Below are positions 41,886 to 52,502 of a stretch of DNA of 64,000 nt, in pieces. Location: the NCBI GenBank assembly GCA_002077045.2, contig KZ111143.1, positions 171,171-235,170 of the forward strand. Reading direction: 5' to 3'. The number at the start of each line of letters is the position of its first letter. Within the stretch, counting starts at the first letter, position 1. The position numbers were made by a program, and so were the translations under genes. Source of the DNA: Rachicladosporium sp. CCFEE 5018 (lineage: Eukaryota > Ascomycota > Dothideomycetes > Cladosporiales > Cladosporiaceae). The notes beneath the pieces are model-generated. The model made no database searches. It saw only the letters and a program-made list of their open reading frames with translations, and was not told where the DNA came from.

Positions 41886-43115
41886 CTAGAGCCAAGGCGA
41901 GGAACTCGACGAAGGTTGAACATGGCACACTCCGTGGAACTGCACCGTCGATAGCTCGGGTTCCATCATAGCGCGAGGAGAACTTAGGTCGGTCTTCTGT
42001 TCGCTGCTCGTTCCATCGCCATCATTCCCGCTGCTCTCGATTTCTTCGTTCACTACGCATGGCTCAGACACTGGCATCCTGTGCTCATCAGATGCTGGAA
42101 AATCGGCTTCGCTGAATCTGAAGGCATCCCAAGGCAACGGCAAGTCAATATTCCTGACCACTGCACCTCTTCTCTTCATCTTCTCAGCAGCAGCCCAGAA
42201 CCCCTTCTCCATCACCTGCTTAGTCTTCCCGGGGTACACAGTAATAGTTTCCGGCAGATTCCACACCTCAGGATCCAACACCCCAATCCTAAGTCCTTCG
42301 AACCCGCGATCACTATCCCATACTTCCTTCCTTCCCATAATCACACGAGCCAACAGCCCTACATCCTCCGCTCCCTTCCCCATGGCCCCTACGCAGTCCA
42401 GCCCATCCCAATACCCAAAGTCTCCCCTCCCCTCCACAATCCCAACCCCACACTTCAGCGCATACACCCCAGCCCGATTCGAAGGCGTAACCACACTCCC
42501 GACAACCTCCGTGCCCAACGCCAATGGCGCGAATCCTGCAGCCACGCAGACCGCACTCCCACTACTAGACCCACCAGCTGAGGAGTTCCCGAGCAGGATC
42601 TCGTTCTCCTCGAGTCCGCCGAAGACATAGGGGTTCTGCGTTTGACCGCCCATGGGTGACCAGCCAGGAGTCAAAGCCCGCATCTTCAGGCCGCAGAGCT
42701 CGGTCATGTTAGCTTTCCCTAGGATGATCAGACCGGCGTCCACCAGAGTTTGGACCAAGGGCGAGTTGGACTCAGAGGTCGCGGTCGCGAGAGCAGGGGA
42801 TCCGCATGTTGTTGCTAGGCCGAGATTGGTGGTTGAGGTGAGAAAGGTGTCTTTCAGGACTATTGGCGTGCCGTGGAGAGAAGAGCGGAGGTGGCCTGAG
42901 GCGCGTTCGGAGTCGAGACAGGAGGCTGTTTCGAGAAGAAGGGCTTCGGGAGCGATGGAGATCAGCGCGTTCAGGTGGACACCAGTGTGATTGTGGGCGG
43001 CGATTTGGGCGAGGTAGGCTTTGACTAGGGAGACTGAAGTCGTGCGGCTAGTAGAGAGGAGGTGCTGGATCTCGTTTGCTGTTGTAGTGAGCAGATTAAG
43101 CTTATGATCCGCCAT
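41886..43115 (-). CDS. Amidase signature family protein, C-terminally truncated
   Basis: Starts MADHKLNLLTTTANEIQHLL at 43115; 409 residues. The N-terminal two thirds fit the amidase signature fold: GTPIVLKDTFLTS with the catalytic Lys, GNSSAGGSSSGSAVCVAAG with the cis-Ser, and ALGTEVVGSVV with the nucleophile Ser. After about residue 315 (GAVVRNIDLPLPWDAF) family similarity stops and a Ser/Glu-rich tail follows, so the last 120-200 residues of a normal amidase of 500-560 are missing. The stop lies 38 bases before the chosen kinase start. It may be a degraded gene, or active only if the truncated fold is stable. Many fungal relatives hydrolyse amides of unknown identity. Confidence 0.75.
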   Translation of the reverse strand: MADHKLNLLTTTANEIQHLLSTSRTTSVSLVKAYLAQIAAHNHTGVHLNALISIAPEALLLETASCLDSERASGHLRSSLHGTPIVLKDTFLTSTTNLGLATTCGSPALATATSESNSPLVQTLVDAGLIILGKANMTELCGLKMRALTPGWSPMGGQTQNPYVFGGLEENEILLGNSSAGGSSSGSAVCVAAGFAPLALGTEVVGSVVTPSNRAGVYALKCGVGIVEGRGDFGYWDGLDCVGAMGKGAEDVGLLARVIMGRKEVWDSDRGFEGLRIGVLDPEVWNLPETITVYPGKTKQVMEKGFWAAAEKMKRRGAVVRNIDLPLPWDAFRFSEADFPASDEHRMPVSEPCVVNEEIESSGNDGDGTSSEQKTDLSSPRAMMEPELSTVQFHGVCHVQPSSSSSPWL

Positions 43116-43911
43116 ATCGGACCGCACTTGTGTTGCGACCTCACGGGCCTTTTGCTCTGTTCACACACAGAAAACTCTACCTTGACGATGCGTAGGACAG
43201 CCGAACGCTGGATCTCCAATGGTCTAATATGGGCTCTCGAGCTAACGACGCTGCCTCAAGGCTTCTACATTACGCGTGTTCGAGCAGCGGGACCTGCCAA
43301 AGAAGGAAGCAAGCGTGAAGCGTAGCAAACAAGAGACTNNNNNNNNNNNNNNNNNNNNNNNNNNNNNNNNNNNNNNNNNNNNNNNNNNNNNNNNNNNNNN
43401 NNNNNNNNNNNNNNNNNNNNNNNNNNNNNNNNNNNNNNTATCTTCGCTTCACTACCTAGCAGCGTATTGCAGGCTTCCTTAAATCAGCGATCGTTTCGTA
43501 TGGAAATTCTTCTGACTTGTGTCGTGGGCTCAATTTACTTTCTCCTGTCAATGTCTCTACCTCAGCAGAATGGTCTTGTCGATGCTTCGTCTACAGAGAC
43601 AGATGTCCTGCGCAATCTGCACTTCAAGCCATCGTACTTCAAGAGCACTCAGCCGCACTGGCATGCACTGATCGCAAGCACTGCACGTTATGTATAGCGA
43701 TGTCGCATTGCTCCATCTCGATGTCGTAAGTCCGGCACAATCGGCCGAGTCAACGTCCACATCAGGCGTGCAACTCGTTGCGTCCGGGTCGTCCATCAAG
43801 CCACCAGACGATCTCGACAAAACGCTCGACACACTAGATCGCTTCTTTCTACAATTTCTGCTCACTAATTTTCGATTAGTATTCGACTCATCAGTCCCAA
43901 TCAACACGAAC
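43116..43911. other. Intergenic with scaffold gap
   Basis: About 700 known bases around the gap. A plus-strand frame is open from 43690 into the next gene. No separate gene is supported. Confidence 0.4.
43339..43438. other. Assembly gap, 100 N
   Basis: Exactly 100 N. Unlike the first gap, the flanks show no obvious similarity to each other. Confidence 0.99.
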
Positions 43912-44795
43912 ATGGACGTCACTGCGGTACCCCACAACGCTGCTGCCAACGAACCCGACAGTCAACGGTTCCAGCGCGAAGTTGGCGAGATCAGCGCAGG
44001 CACTCGTCACTTGTTCGAGACGTACAGTCACATCCCACCAGATCAAGTCACCAAGCACATTACAACAGTCGTGAGTTTCATGACAACCAGGCAACTTTCA
44101 TCACCCAACTAACAGTGTCAAAGCGAGATAAAGCATGGGCAATTCACCCGTACCCGTGCATTGGACGCTGGCGATTCCTGGACCTTGGACTAGGACTGCA
44201 CCGCTGCTACCCTGACGTCCTCGCGCGTCTCAAAACCGGCGGACAGACCTTCCTTGACCTTGGCTGTGCCTTTGCTCAAGACATCCGCCGACTAGCAGCT
44301 GACGGCGTAGATAGCACAAAGCTCTACGCCTGCGACCTGCGACTTGACTTCCTTGACCTAGGCTATGAGCTCTTCCGTGACAAGGAGAGCTTAAAGGCCA
44401 CATTCTTCGAAGCGGACGTGTTCGCCGAAGGTGGTCCACTAGATCAGTACGAAGGTCATTTCGACATCATCCAGGCTTCGTCGTTCTTCCATCTATTCGA
44501 TCGCGAACATCAGAAACGTGTGGCGCATCGAGTCGTGAAGTTGTTGAAGCCCCAAAAGGGCTCACTATTACTGGGCCGACAGATGGGTAGCTGGGAGCCC
44601 ACAGAGAGTCCATGGCGAAACGGGTATGGCAAGCACTTCCGGCACAACGAGGCCAGCTGGCAGGAGTTGTGGAATGAGGTCGGTGAAGAGGCTGGTGGTG
44701 CCAAGTTTGAGGTGAAGGCGAGTCTAAGAGAGAGACCGGGTGAGGTCGGTCTACTGGCCGGGCCTTGGCTGGTGTACACTGTCGAGCGATTGTAG
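43912..44795 (+). CDS. AusD-like SAM methyltransferase
   Basis: Exons 43912-44070 and 44124-44795, 276 residues. Splicing GTGAGT...TCAAAG joins HITTV to RDKAWAIHPYPCIGRWRFLD, the block expected at this point in fungal methyltransferases related to AusD of meroterpenoid pathways. Motif I is QTFLDLGCAFAQDIRRLAADG, followed by LYACDLRLDFLDLGYELFRD and FDIIQASSFFHLFDREHQ. The family often occurs in secondary-metabolite clusters, but no synthase is visible here and the nearest neighbours are a gap and an empty 1.3 kb. An alternative start is the upstream frame from 43690; the ATG at 43912 (AACATGG context) gives the usual length. Confidence 0.85.
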
Positions 44796-46102
44796 CAACG
44801 CGGAAGTACGATGATCGGGAGACGTCAATAGTCCTAGCGAACAACCGAACACTTGTAGCGGTGGGCCGTAAGAGCATGAACGAACACAGGCTCTGCCACG
44901 ACCACCCAAGCTCCATGCAATCCCCAGAGACTCCCTCACGATTCAGTCGGGCTTCTGCATGTAGGTTCTCTTTCGTAGAAGCGAGGAATCTGACAACAAG
45001 TCAGGGAGGGGCATCTAATTAATCGATTATAATCAAGCTGTGATGGAGGTTAATTGCTCCCGCCAGAATGGTGCTTCAGGAGAAGCCTACTGTTCAACAA
45101 GAACGCGCCCCGTAGGCTGCCAAAGTTCAGCCGAGCCTTATCTGACAGACAATACTCGCACAACAGTACTAGTATTGCTACTGTCTTATAATAGCATATG
45201 GCACATGGGAGAATTCGTTCGACCGCCCAATGACAGTGCGGGCACTCACTATGGTGCAGAAGCTCACATCCTCTTGTCGTGAGAGTATTGCGAAGTACTG
45301 CCGAGGATAGGATTCGAGGCTTCGTCCAGGCAGCGCAGCACATATCTTCCAATCGCCCAGGGTTCACGGCCAAGGACATCACCCGCGCCCAGAGTAAGAG
45401 CCAGGCTGAAGCCTGTGGTCTGGATGAGTACCTGACGGTGTCTCCATAGTATCGTCATCGTTGTGGCGTTGCAACGACGACCCTCGATGACCAGACCAAA
45501 TTAGCGACGGCGTTATTAGGCATGTGTGGCTGTGTGGCTGTGCGAGCATCTCTTGGCGATATCTTGCAGATCAGTGGCGGTGCTGCGTCGTCAGCGACTG
45601 TCCGGTACCCGGCATGGCCATGCGCCAATGCTTGTTTCATGTAGGCGAGAAACCTTTGGCGATCGTTTGGCGTCGGATCTTGCGAGTGGCCAGCGCGTAC
45701 TGCGGATTGCAGCTCGAGCTGGAGTGAGCTGGCTCGAGGCGTGCGTGTACCACTGCGCAGCAGTACTGCTACGCCGCTCTTGTAATCATGATGTTGCGCG
45801 GTTATGGTCAGCTGAGAGGCGCTGTCAAAGAGATGTGCGAATCGGCATTCAGAGGAGATCCGCGTGATCCGTGGGTTGGTGATAAAGTTAGATTACCTGG
45901 ACGCCGTAGCCAAGGAAACCGCGACCTGGAGTGACGTATGTAGGCCAGGCTTTGCACATAATACTCCCCGTACATATTCTCAAACTCCTGCCTATCAACC
46001 TAAGAACTCCAATCCACAATCACCAACAACACCCAAACTCAACTACCGCACTAAAAGACCCAACCTACCACCACAAACCTTCCCACACATCCAACCTTCG
46101 AA
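44796..46102. other. Gene-poor 1.3 kb and PMP3 leader
   Basis: No convincing gene. The short frames at 45040-45282 and 45526-45867 lack any family pattern. An AT-rich patch lies at 45015-45035. The last 150 bases are a C/A-rich leader (ACCAACAACACCCAAACTC) typical of highly expressed fungal genes. Confidence 0.5.
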
Positions 46103-46448
46103 ATGGCGTTCACTGGCAGGTAAGTTCAACTCGACTACAGAGCCAATGCGCGTCGCGGACAGGCGCGGAACCACAACAAACACGAGAATCAGACCTAACA
46201 ATCCTCCCAGCGACATCATCAAGATCATCCTCGCAATCTTCCTGCCCCCCGTCGGCGTCTTCCTCGAGCGCGGCTGCGGCGCAGACCTCCTCATCAACAT
46301 CCTGTTGACCGTCCTCGGTGTGAGTTCTGCATCCCTTTCTCCAGCCACCGGAGCCACCCTCCGGATTATCACAACAACATTCGCTGACAGCACCTCACAG
46401 TACATCCCCGGCATCATCCACGCCCTGTACATCATTCTTAAGTATTAG
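46103..46448 (+). CDS. PMP3: Plasma membrane proteolipid 3
   Basis: Small membrane protein of the Pmp3/UPF0057 family that affects plasma-membrane potential and salt tolerance. Exons 46103-46119, 46193-46319 and 46401-46448 give 63 residues or fewer by codon count (192 nt including stop). The product begins MAFTGRPNNPPSDIIKIILA and contains FLPPVGVFLERGCGADLLIN and a C-terminal GYIPGIIHALYIILKY, nearly the whole family consensus. Two transmembrane segments. Exon 1 is 17 nt. Intron positions were fixed by the conserved residues and GT/AG sites. Confidence 0.95.
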
Positions 46449-46848
46449 ACATACCTCTACCGCGCCGGCAGCACCGGCGAGCGCAATCTCAGCAAAGCAG
46501 AGCACGCGGCTCGATTCGCGTACCTGCTTGGGAGAAGGGGCTTGGGTGGCGGAAGTGATGGATCGATGGAGAGTGGAGGCGAGTACGCGAGGATGAGGAA
46601 CACCTGATACCCAACATACCCTAGTGTATTTGTAATGCGGGCGACGTGGTTTTAATGTGTGGTTCATGAGCAATTGAGTGGTTTGACCAGCTTTCTTTGA
46701 CATCTGTCTCATGCATGCATATTAGTGGGTATCGTTCCTTTTATCTCCATCCTCTGCGCGACTCCCTTGTAAGTCTTCTACCGTGTGCAGCAGAGCGCGT
46801 TTGACGCCAATTTTTGTCAAACACGGCCAGACCTGGATGCCGACCACC
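46449..46848. other. Intergenic between convergent PMP3 and SPE3
   Basis: 400 bases containing both 3' ends. Nothing else recognised. Confidence 0.45.
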
Positions 46849-47838
46849 TCACCGCAACGCCTTCTCAGCAAACTTCGGCAGCACGAAGCACGCCTCATGG
46901 ATCTCCTTGCTGTAGTACTTGCAGAGCTTGTCCTCCTCCGCCTTGCTCCAGCTCCGCACCGGCTTCTTCACATTCACCTTGCCGTCCTTGCAGCACACCA
47001 TGAACCCGATCTGGCCGGATGGGTACGTCGGAATGGTGGTCCAGCCGTACTCGGCTACAGGAAAGACTGTGCCGATGGACTTCTTCAGGTCGGCAATCAT
47101 CTTCATGTGGAGCCATGGGTTCTCGGCTGCGGATTGTCAGCGTTGCTCCATCATCAGAACGACGGTCCGACTCACCCTGCGTGGTGATGATACCGCCCTC
47201 CCTCAGCGCGCCGTGCAGCAGCTCGAAGTACGGCTTCTGGAACAGGCTCTCCGCTGGCCCCTCCGGATCAGAAGAGTCCGTAATGATCACATCAAACGTA
47301 TCCTTGTAATCGTCCAAGAACTTGAACCCATCCCCAACATGCACCTTCACATTCGGGTGCTGGAACCCCACACTCATACCCGGCAAATACTTCTTGCTCA
47401 ACCGTATAACAGCCTCATCAATATCGCAAAGCGTCGCCTCTTCAACACATTCGTGCTTGACAACCTCTCGCAAAACACCTCCATCACCACCTCCAATAAC
47501 CAACACCTTCTTTGGCGACGGGTGCGCCATCATGGCAAGGTGTGTGATCATCTCCTGGTATGCGAACTCGTCGCGCTCGGTGGCCTGGATGACGTTGTCG
47601 AGGACTAGCACCATGCCGTAGTCGGAGGACTCGAAGATGAGCACGTCTTGGTACTTGGATTTTTCGTGGTGGACTATGCTGTTCACTTTGAGGGTCATGG
47701 CTTGGCCGGGCCACATGGGGGAGATTTCGCGGAACCAGCCTGGAGGTCGTTGTCAGTCTCTCGATCTGAGGTGGAAGTAAATGGCATTGCTGTCAAGTGC
47801 GTACCATCTTGGATCGTGGGGTGGGTAATTTCTGCCAT
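46849..47838 (-). CDS. SPE3: Spermidine synthase
   Basis: Transfers an aminopropyl group from decarboxylated SAM to putrescine, giving spermidine; cytosolic. Exons 47805-47838, 47176-47739 and 46849-47126, 291 residues, the usual size. MAEITHPTIQDGWFREISPM is the conserved start. Further blocks are QDVLIFESSDYGMVLVLDN, VLVIGGGDGGVLREV (dcSAM site), LCDIDEAVI, and IITDSSDPEGPAESLF with the catalytic Asp. The last exon contains the Tyr/Pro-rich block GWTTIPTYPSGQIGFMVC. Introns are 65 and 49 nt. Confidence 0.97.
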
Positions 47839-48164
47839 TATGGACTGTTGTTCGTCGATCTGATCAGAGGGAGATGGTTGCGAGTAATCGTCTTACTTTC
47901 TTGCTACTGTACAACAAGAAAAAGTGTAGAAAGAAGCAAGACTTGTTTGTTGGTACTCTGCATGAAATTTTATGGTTTGCATTCAGGTCAGGTACCGGAA
48001 CGCAGCGACTATTGCCCCACTTGTCTGAGATGCGCTCCCGAAAGTACCCCTCCATTGGCTTCACTCTACGCAAATAAAGTCAGAAATCCCCGACTCTCAT
48101 TAATGAATCGCAGTTATCTGAACCTTGAGGAAAGCAGAGGTCCACCTTGATCTTCACTTTCAAC
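47839..48164. promoter_or_regulatory. Divergent promoter SPE3 / CMD gene
   Basis: About 325 bases between divergent starts. No specific element claimed. Confidence 0.45.
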
Positions 48165-48740
48165 ATGCGTCTGCCCTACATCCCCGATAATCCTCAGATG
48201 CCCAACGCGGAGGACGCCGCGGTGGTCCAACGAGTAAAAGACCGCAGAGGCGGGAAACTCATTGCTCTCGACAAGACTCTCCTCCATGCTCCGCTAGTCG
48301 CAGACGGCTGGAACAGCTTCCTCAAAGCCATCAGAACGCAGACCACAATCGCGGACAGCGTGCGAGAGACCGCGATTTGCAGGATCGCAGCGCTGAATCA
48401 GGCATGGTATGAATGGGACGCTCATGTCCCGATACTAGAGAAGTCAGGGATTCTGGATGCAGCAGCGGTCGAGCGACTGAAAGACAGGAAGAAGGTCGAG
48501 GCTGATGGTGCCGAGCCAGGATTCGACAAGAAACATCTGGCTGTCTTGAGGTACACGGATGCCATGACATTGGGCTGTGTGGTTCCGCAGGCGATCTTCG
48601 ATGAATTGAAGTCTCATTTCAGCGATCGGGAAGTGGTCGAGATCACCAGCACGGTGGCGGCTTACAACTGCGTAAGTCGATTTCTGGTCGCGCTGGACGT
48701 TGGCGAGATGGCGCAGAAATACAATGTCGATATGAGCTGA
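48165..48740 (+). CDS. Carboxymuconolactone decarboxylase (CMD) family protein
   Basis: 191 residues from the ATG at 48165 (MRLPYIPDNPQMPNAEDAAV). An all-helical CMD/AhpD-like fold is suggested by LLHAPLVADGWNSFLKAIRT, SVRETAICRIAALNQAWYEWDAH and DAMTLGCVVPQAIFDELKSH. The peroxidatic Cys-x2-Cys of AhpD is absent: the active-site region reads WYEWDAHVP, so a peroxidase role is unlikely. This form is common in filamentous fungi with unknown substrate. An upstream in-frame start six codons earlier (48147) is possible. Confidence 0.85.
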   Translation: MRLPYIPDNPQMPNAEDAAVVQRVKDRRGGKLIALDKTLLHAPLVADGWNSFLKAIRTQTTIADSVRETAICRIAALNQAWYEWDAHVPILEKSGILDAAAVERLKDRKKVEADGAEPGFDKKHLAVLRYTDAMTLGCVVPQAIFDELKSHFSDREVVEITSTVAAYNCVSRFLVALDVGEMAQKYNVDMS

Positions 48741-49670
48741 GCCAGTGTGATCTGCCGCCCACTGCTCTCTCTCCGTCATGCCGGATGCTGGCGTTGTTAC
48801 TGCGTAGGGAATGAGTCGGAAATGGCTTCATCTCTCGTTGACGCAAAAGTGCCGGACCGGACAGTGCAGAGCCGCATGAAGGCGCTCAATGCGCACTGGA
48901 GCTGTTTGAGAGATCACCTTGAGCCCAACACGTTGTTGTCTCGAGCCTCTCGACATCTACTTGCCAGAGAAAGCCCAGGTCATCACGAAACGACGCCTGT
49001 ACATACAGTGAAATTGCTTCGCGCGAAGCCGAATGGTGCTAGGTAGAGCATATCTTGCCAGATTTGACGCGCATACTCGGGGTGACATGTATTTCCCACA
49101 TCCTCTCCAAGGTGGCTGCCCGATCACAGATCGTTGTGCATGTACTGTAGCATTGTGATTCCATCTGTACCACGGCAGAGACGCGCGAGTCGTGCTCTTA
49201 AGGACCGAACTAATTCAGTCCGTGGGGGACGGTTCCACTGGCGCGGGGCGGACGCATGAGGTTGAGTAGCCGCATGGGCTCCTTCATGCACACGGTTCAC
49301 CATCGCTGATAAATAGTCTCGTTGCGAGAACGATTACTTTTGTGTCTCTGCCTCCCATGCTAGACCGGCTCGTTTTCCTAATTCTCACAGAAGCATTCAC
49401 ACAGTCGCCGAGCATGAGCCTCCAAGAGCTTGAAGCTGGTCTGCTCGAGTACTCGTGGTATCGCTTCTTCACCGAAACGTGAAGGCCACTTATCGGTACG
49501 AGGTAGCTACATCTGCCCGCAGAGCTGCGATCTACCTGTACAGAGTATTCATCCCCGTCCGATGGTCATCAGACCCTGCTTCTCTGGGCATAATCACGAC
49601 ATCATCCTAGCAGCTGGCGTGCAGCACTGGAGCTCCACCATAAAGGTTACCGAAGAGCCTCTAGCTCACA
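48741..49670. other. Intergenic, 48741-49670
   Basis: About 930 bases, likely the promoter and leader of the DUF202 gene. Open frames here show no known pattern. Confidence 0.45.
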
Positions 49671-51062
49671 ATGGCCCCGTTACCTTGCTCTCCGGTCTCG
49701 AATTCGACAGCATCTGAGTCGCAGTCCTTTCCGACCTCTGAAGACTCGGACGACTCGCTTACGACACCACGACCTGGGCCAAGTGACCCTACGCAAAGGA
49801 CGCACGCAAATCTAAGCAGGCCGTCTCTGCCTCCAACATTGTCGACCTCACCAAAGGGTCTACGAGAAATCGGCAAAGTCAATGTGCTAAGTGGAGGCTC
49901 TGGAGAAGGCAGCAGTCCGCGCAGCGGCAACAGCAGCGGCAAAGCACCAGTCCTTGCCGCGAGCAACGCCCACTATCCTTCTCCTGGTCCGGAACAAGCT
50001 GATGGTCAGCCACGGAACCCCTACACCTTTGGCACTTCCCCTAAGAAGTCTGCAGTAGCCTGGCAGACAGATCGTACAGCCATCGATCGCAACCTGAGTG
50101 TGACCTTCTCCAACCTCGCCCCCATCCCGAAGCCCGAGCGGAAGGGCTCCTACAGTGGCATGACACGGCGCACGCCTGATGCGAGTCCGCATACACTCGT
50201 CCGCAGAGGCGACCCAGAGACAGAGAGCAGTGCGGATGAAAGCACGGCCATCATCCGACGACAGGGCAGGACCTACGGAGCGACGAGCGCGGAAGGGTCG
50301 GCTGACCAGGAAGTGGATGACAGTGGTGCAGGCTACGTTGGAGCTGCAGAAGACGTCAGTCCGAGGCGGAGGACTGCATCGAGTTGGAAGAGCAAGTCGA
50401 GAAATGCAAGTGTAGGCGCGGCTGGAGTCGCAGACAGGCAGCAAGATGCTGCGCCGGATGGGACAGATGAGAAGGAAAGCTGGTGGAGAGCGCTCGTGGA
50501 CAAGTACGGCAGTGTGGAGCTTGAGAATAAGGGCAACGTGGCTAGAGACCATCTTGCTCTCGGTACGAATCCTTGCTATGCTGCCTCATGCGGGCTTGCT
50601 GACATGCCCAACAGAGCGTACTTTCCTCGCTTGGCTGCGGACCTCGCTATCGTTCGCTAGTATCGGCATAGCGGTCACGCAGCTTTTCAGACTGAACTCA
50701 ACCCTCAAGCAAGATGCCCACGAAGCTTATGCATCGATGTCCTTCGTTCAGCTGCTGCTTTCGGATGCTGAGCCACAGCACAAGCTCCGTCATGTCGGCA
50801 AACCTCTAGGCGCGACCTTCCTCGGCATCTGTAAGCAGCTCTAAAACCCGCCAAGTGCGTAGCATTTGCTGACTCCAACACAGCAATTCTGGTCCTACTG
50901 TTGGGCTTCCACCGATACTTCGAAAGCCAGCATTATGTCATTCGTGGCAAGTTTCCAGCGTCGAGAGGCACAATCGTGCTTGTCTCCCTGGTGGCATTTC
51001 TGCTCATCGTTGCAAGTCTGGTAGTTGTCGTCGCCGTGGCACCTAGCGCTTTCCACAAGTAA
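49671..51062 (+). CDS. DUF202 domain membrane protein with long disordered N-terminus
   Basis: Exons 49671-50562, 50615-50830 and 50884-51062, 428 residues. Residues 1 to about 280 are Ser/Pro/Gly-rich and probably disordered. The DUF202 domain follows, with NKGNVARDHLALERTFLAW joined across the first intron, then TSLSFASIGIAVTQLFRLN, GATFLGISILVLLLGFHRYF, and a last helix VLVSLVAFLLIVASLVVVV. Three membrane helices. DUF202 also forms the membrane part of Vtc1/VTC polyphosphate proteins, so a vacuolar location is possible but not shown. It is convergent with EFM7, 45 bases apart. Confidence 0.88.
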
Positions 51063-51107
51063 GACCTTGTCTCACGAGCAGCGATTCATAAGCATCGCGA
51101 ACCACCT

Positions 51108-51887
51108 TCAACTCTTTGGCCATGTGAGCCGATAGCCGAAGACAGTCCTGCGCAGCAATTCATCGCCGGGATCTTCCTCGAACATGACCTTCTCCATGAC
51201 GTGCTCGAACATCTTCTCGACCTCCAGGCCGCCAGTTCGTGCCAGGTCGAAGAAAGCAAGGTCTTTCTGCAACAGCCATGGCCTGTACGGCGTAAAGAAG
51301 ACGAGGGCTTGAGCACCTGTCTCCCTGCCCAGTGTCTTCTGCACGGTAGCCAACAGCTTGGCATGCTCAGAATGATTAAAGAGGAGGTCGGCCAGGATCA
51401 AGAGATCGAACGACTCGATACTGTCCGGCAGGCGTGCAATGAGAGGCATGGTATCTGCGCCCCACAGGAAGCCATTGGCGATGATGTTTCGAGGCTGAGG
51501 AAGCTGACTGCAATGGTCGATGTTGTACTGCAGGTTCTCTATCAGGTCTGCGTCTGGATAGTCTGTTACGATGACCTGCTTAGCACCTAGCATAGCGCAG
51601 ATAATACTAGGCAGTCCAGCGCCGGCGCCAAGCTCGAGCACGCACTTGCCCTCAACGAGGGTGGCGGCATTGTCTTCGAGATAGGTTGCTAGTGTACGAC
51701 CAGCGTTCCAGAGGTGGTGGCCCCAGAGCGGGTTATGGCCGACGAGTCGCAGTGTGAGCTCATCTCCTCTGGTCAGACGGTATGAGGCGAATGTGGGTTG
51801 CTTCTCGGGTTCGTAGAAACCGTCCGGCTCTTTGAAGAGGTCGCTTCCACCGAGTCCATTTTCCCCATCGTCGTCTGAAGTCGACAT
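51108..51887 (-). CDS. EFM7: Protein N-terminal/lysine methyltransferase Efm7 (Nnt1)
   Basis: Methylates the N-terminal glycine and adjacent lysine of elongation factor eEF1A in yeast; cytosolic. One exon, 259 residues. Order of features: DLFKEPDGFYEPEKQPTFAS, LVGHNPLWGHHLWNAGRT, motif I VLELGAGAGLPSI, VTDYPDADLIENLQYNI, FDLLILADLLFNHSEH, and the C-terminal VFGYRLTW. This succession is characteristic of the Efm7/Nnt1 subgroup of family-16 methyltransferases. Older annotations call it nicotinamide N-methyltransferase. Confidence 0.93.
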   Translation of the reverse strand: MSTSDDDGENGLGGSDLFKEPDGFYEPEKQPTFASYRLTRGDELTLRLVGHNPLWGHHLWNAGRTLATYLEDNAATLVEGKCVLELGAGAGLPSIICAMLGAKQVIVTDYPDADLIENLQYNIDHCSQLPQPRNIIANGFLWGADTMPLIARLPDSIESFDLLILADLLFNHSEHAKLLATVQKTLGRETGAQALVFFTPYRPWLLQKDLAFFDLARTGGLEVEKMFEHVMEKVMFEEDPGDELLRRTVFGYRLTWPKS

Positions 51888-52502
51888 CGTCGTGAACCCA
51901 ACACCGCTCCACCACTATCTGTTCTGTACCCAGAATTGATCTGCTACCTTCTAGTAACTACATATTTGCATGCGGTACTCTCGAAGACCGAGAAGAGTTT
52001 ACCCGATTCAGCTGACTCAGCCCGCCGATTTATACTTCACTCCAGACCATCGTCGTGAAATAGTGTTCCAGGCGTCCTTTCCTTCCGCGTTTCCAATATT
52101 GTTTGTTCATTACCTGTCATGTCACGCTCTGTCTCTCTTTCGCATCCTGCTGCTCTCAGCTTCACTGTCGCTTACATATGATCGCCAGACCTTCACTGCC
52201 CTCATGGTCCGAGCGTCCTTGCATATGGAAACTTGCTCAGTGGGATGAAACCGCTGGTGGGTGGTGGTCAGTAAGAGGTAAGCAGTATCTGACCGCTGCT
52301 ACGGTAAACACCCTTCCATGTGCTCCCTGGCCATCTTGGCGATCCGACCTCGTGGTGAATAGCCGATACCCTTCGCCGCGTTTCGTCATGTGGATTTGTG
52401 CTGCCAGACCCTCTTGACTTCACTTCTTACTGCTGTGAGACCGTGACTGATGAAGAGCAGGGAACACAGGAAGACTGGTCGCACAAGGCTTGATCGATCA
52501 GC
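51888..52502. other. Divergent promoter EFM7 / copper-fist gene
   Basis: About 615 bases, pyrimidine-rich in 52060-52200, probably leader of the copper-fist gene. No gene seen. Confidence 0.45.

Noticed and set aside
45526..45867. 113-residue plus frame
   Set aside because: Composition is atypical, with no start context or recognisable domain, and it overlaps another equally unsupported frame.
48747..49046. 99-residue plus frame after the CMD gene
   Set aside because: No similarity to known families. Likely 3' untranslated and intergenic sequence.
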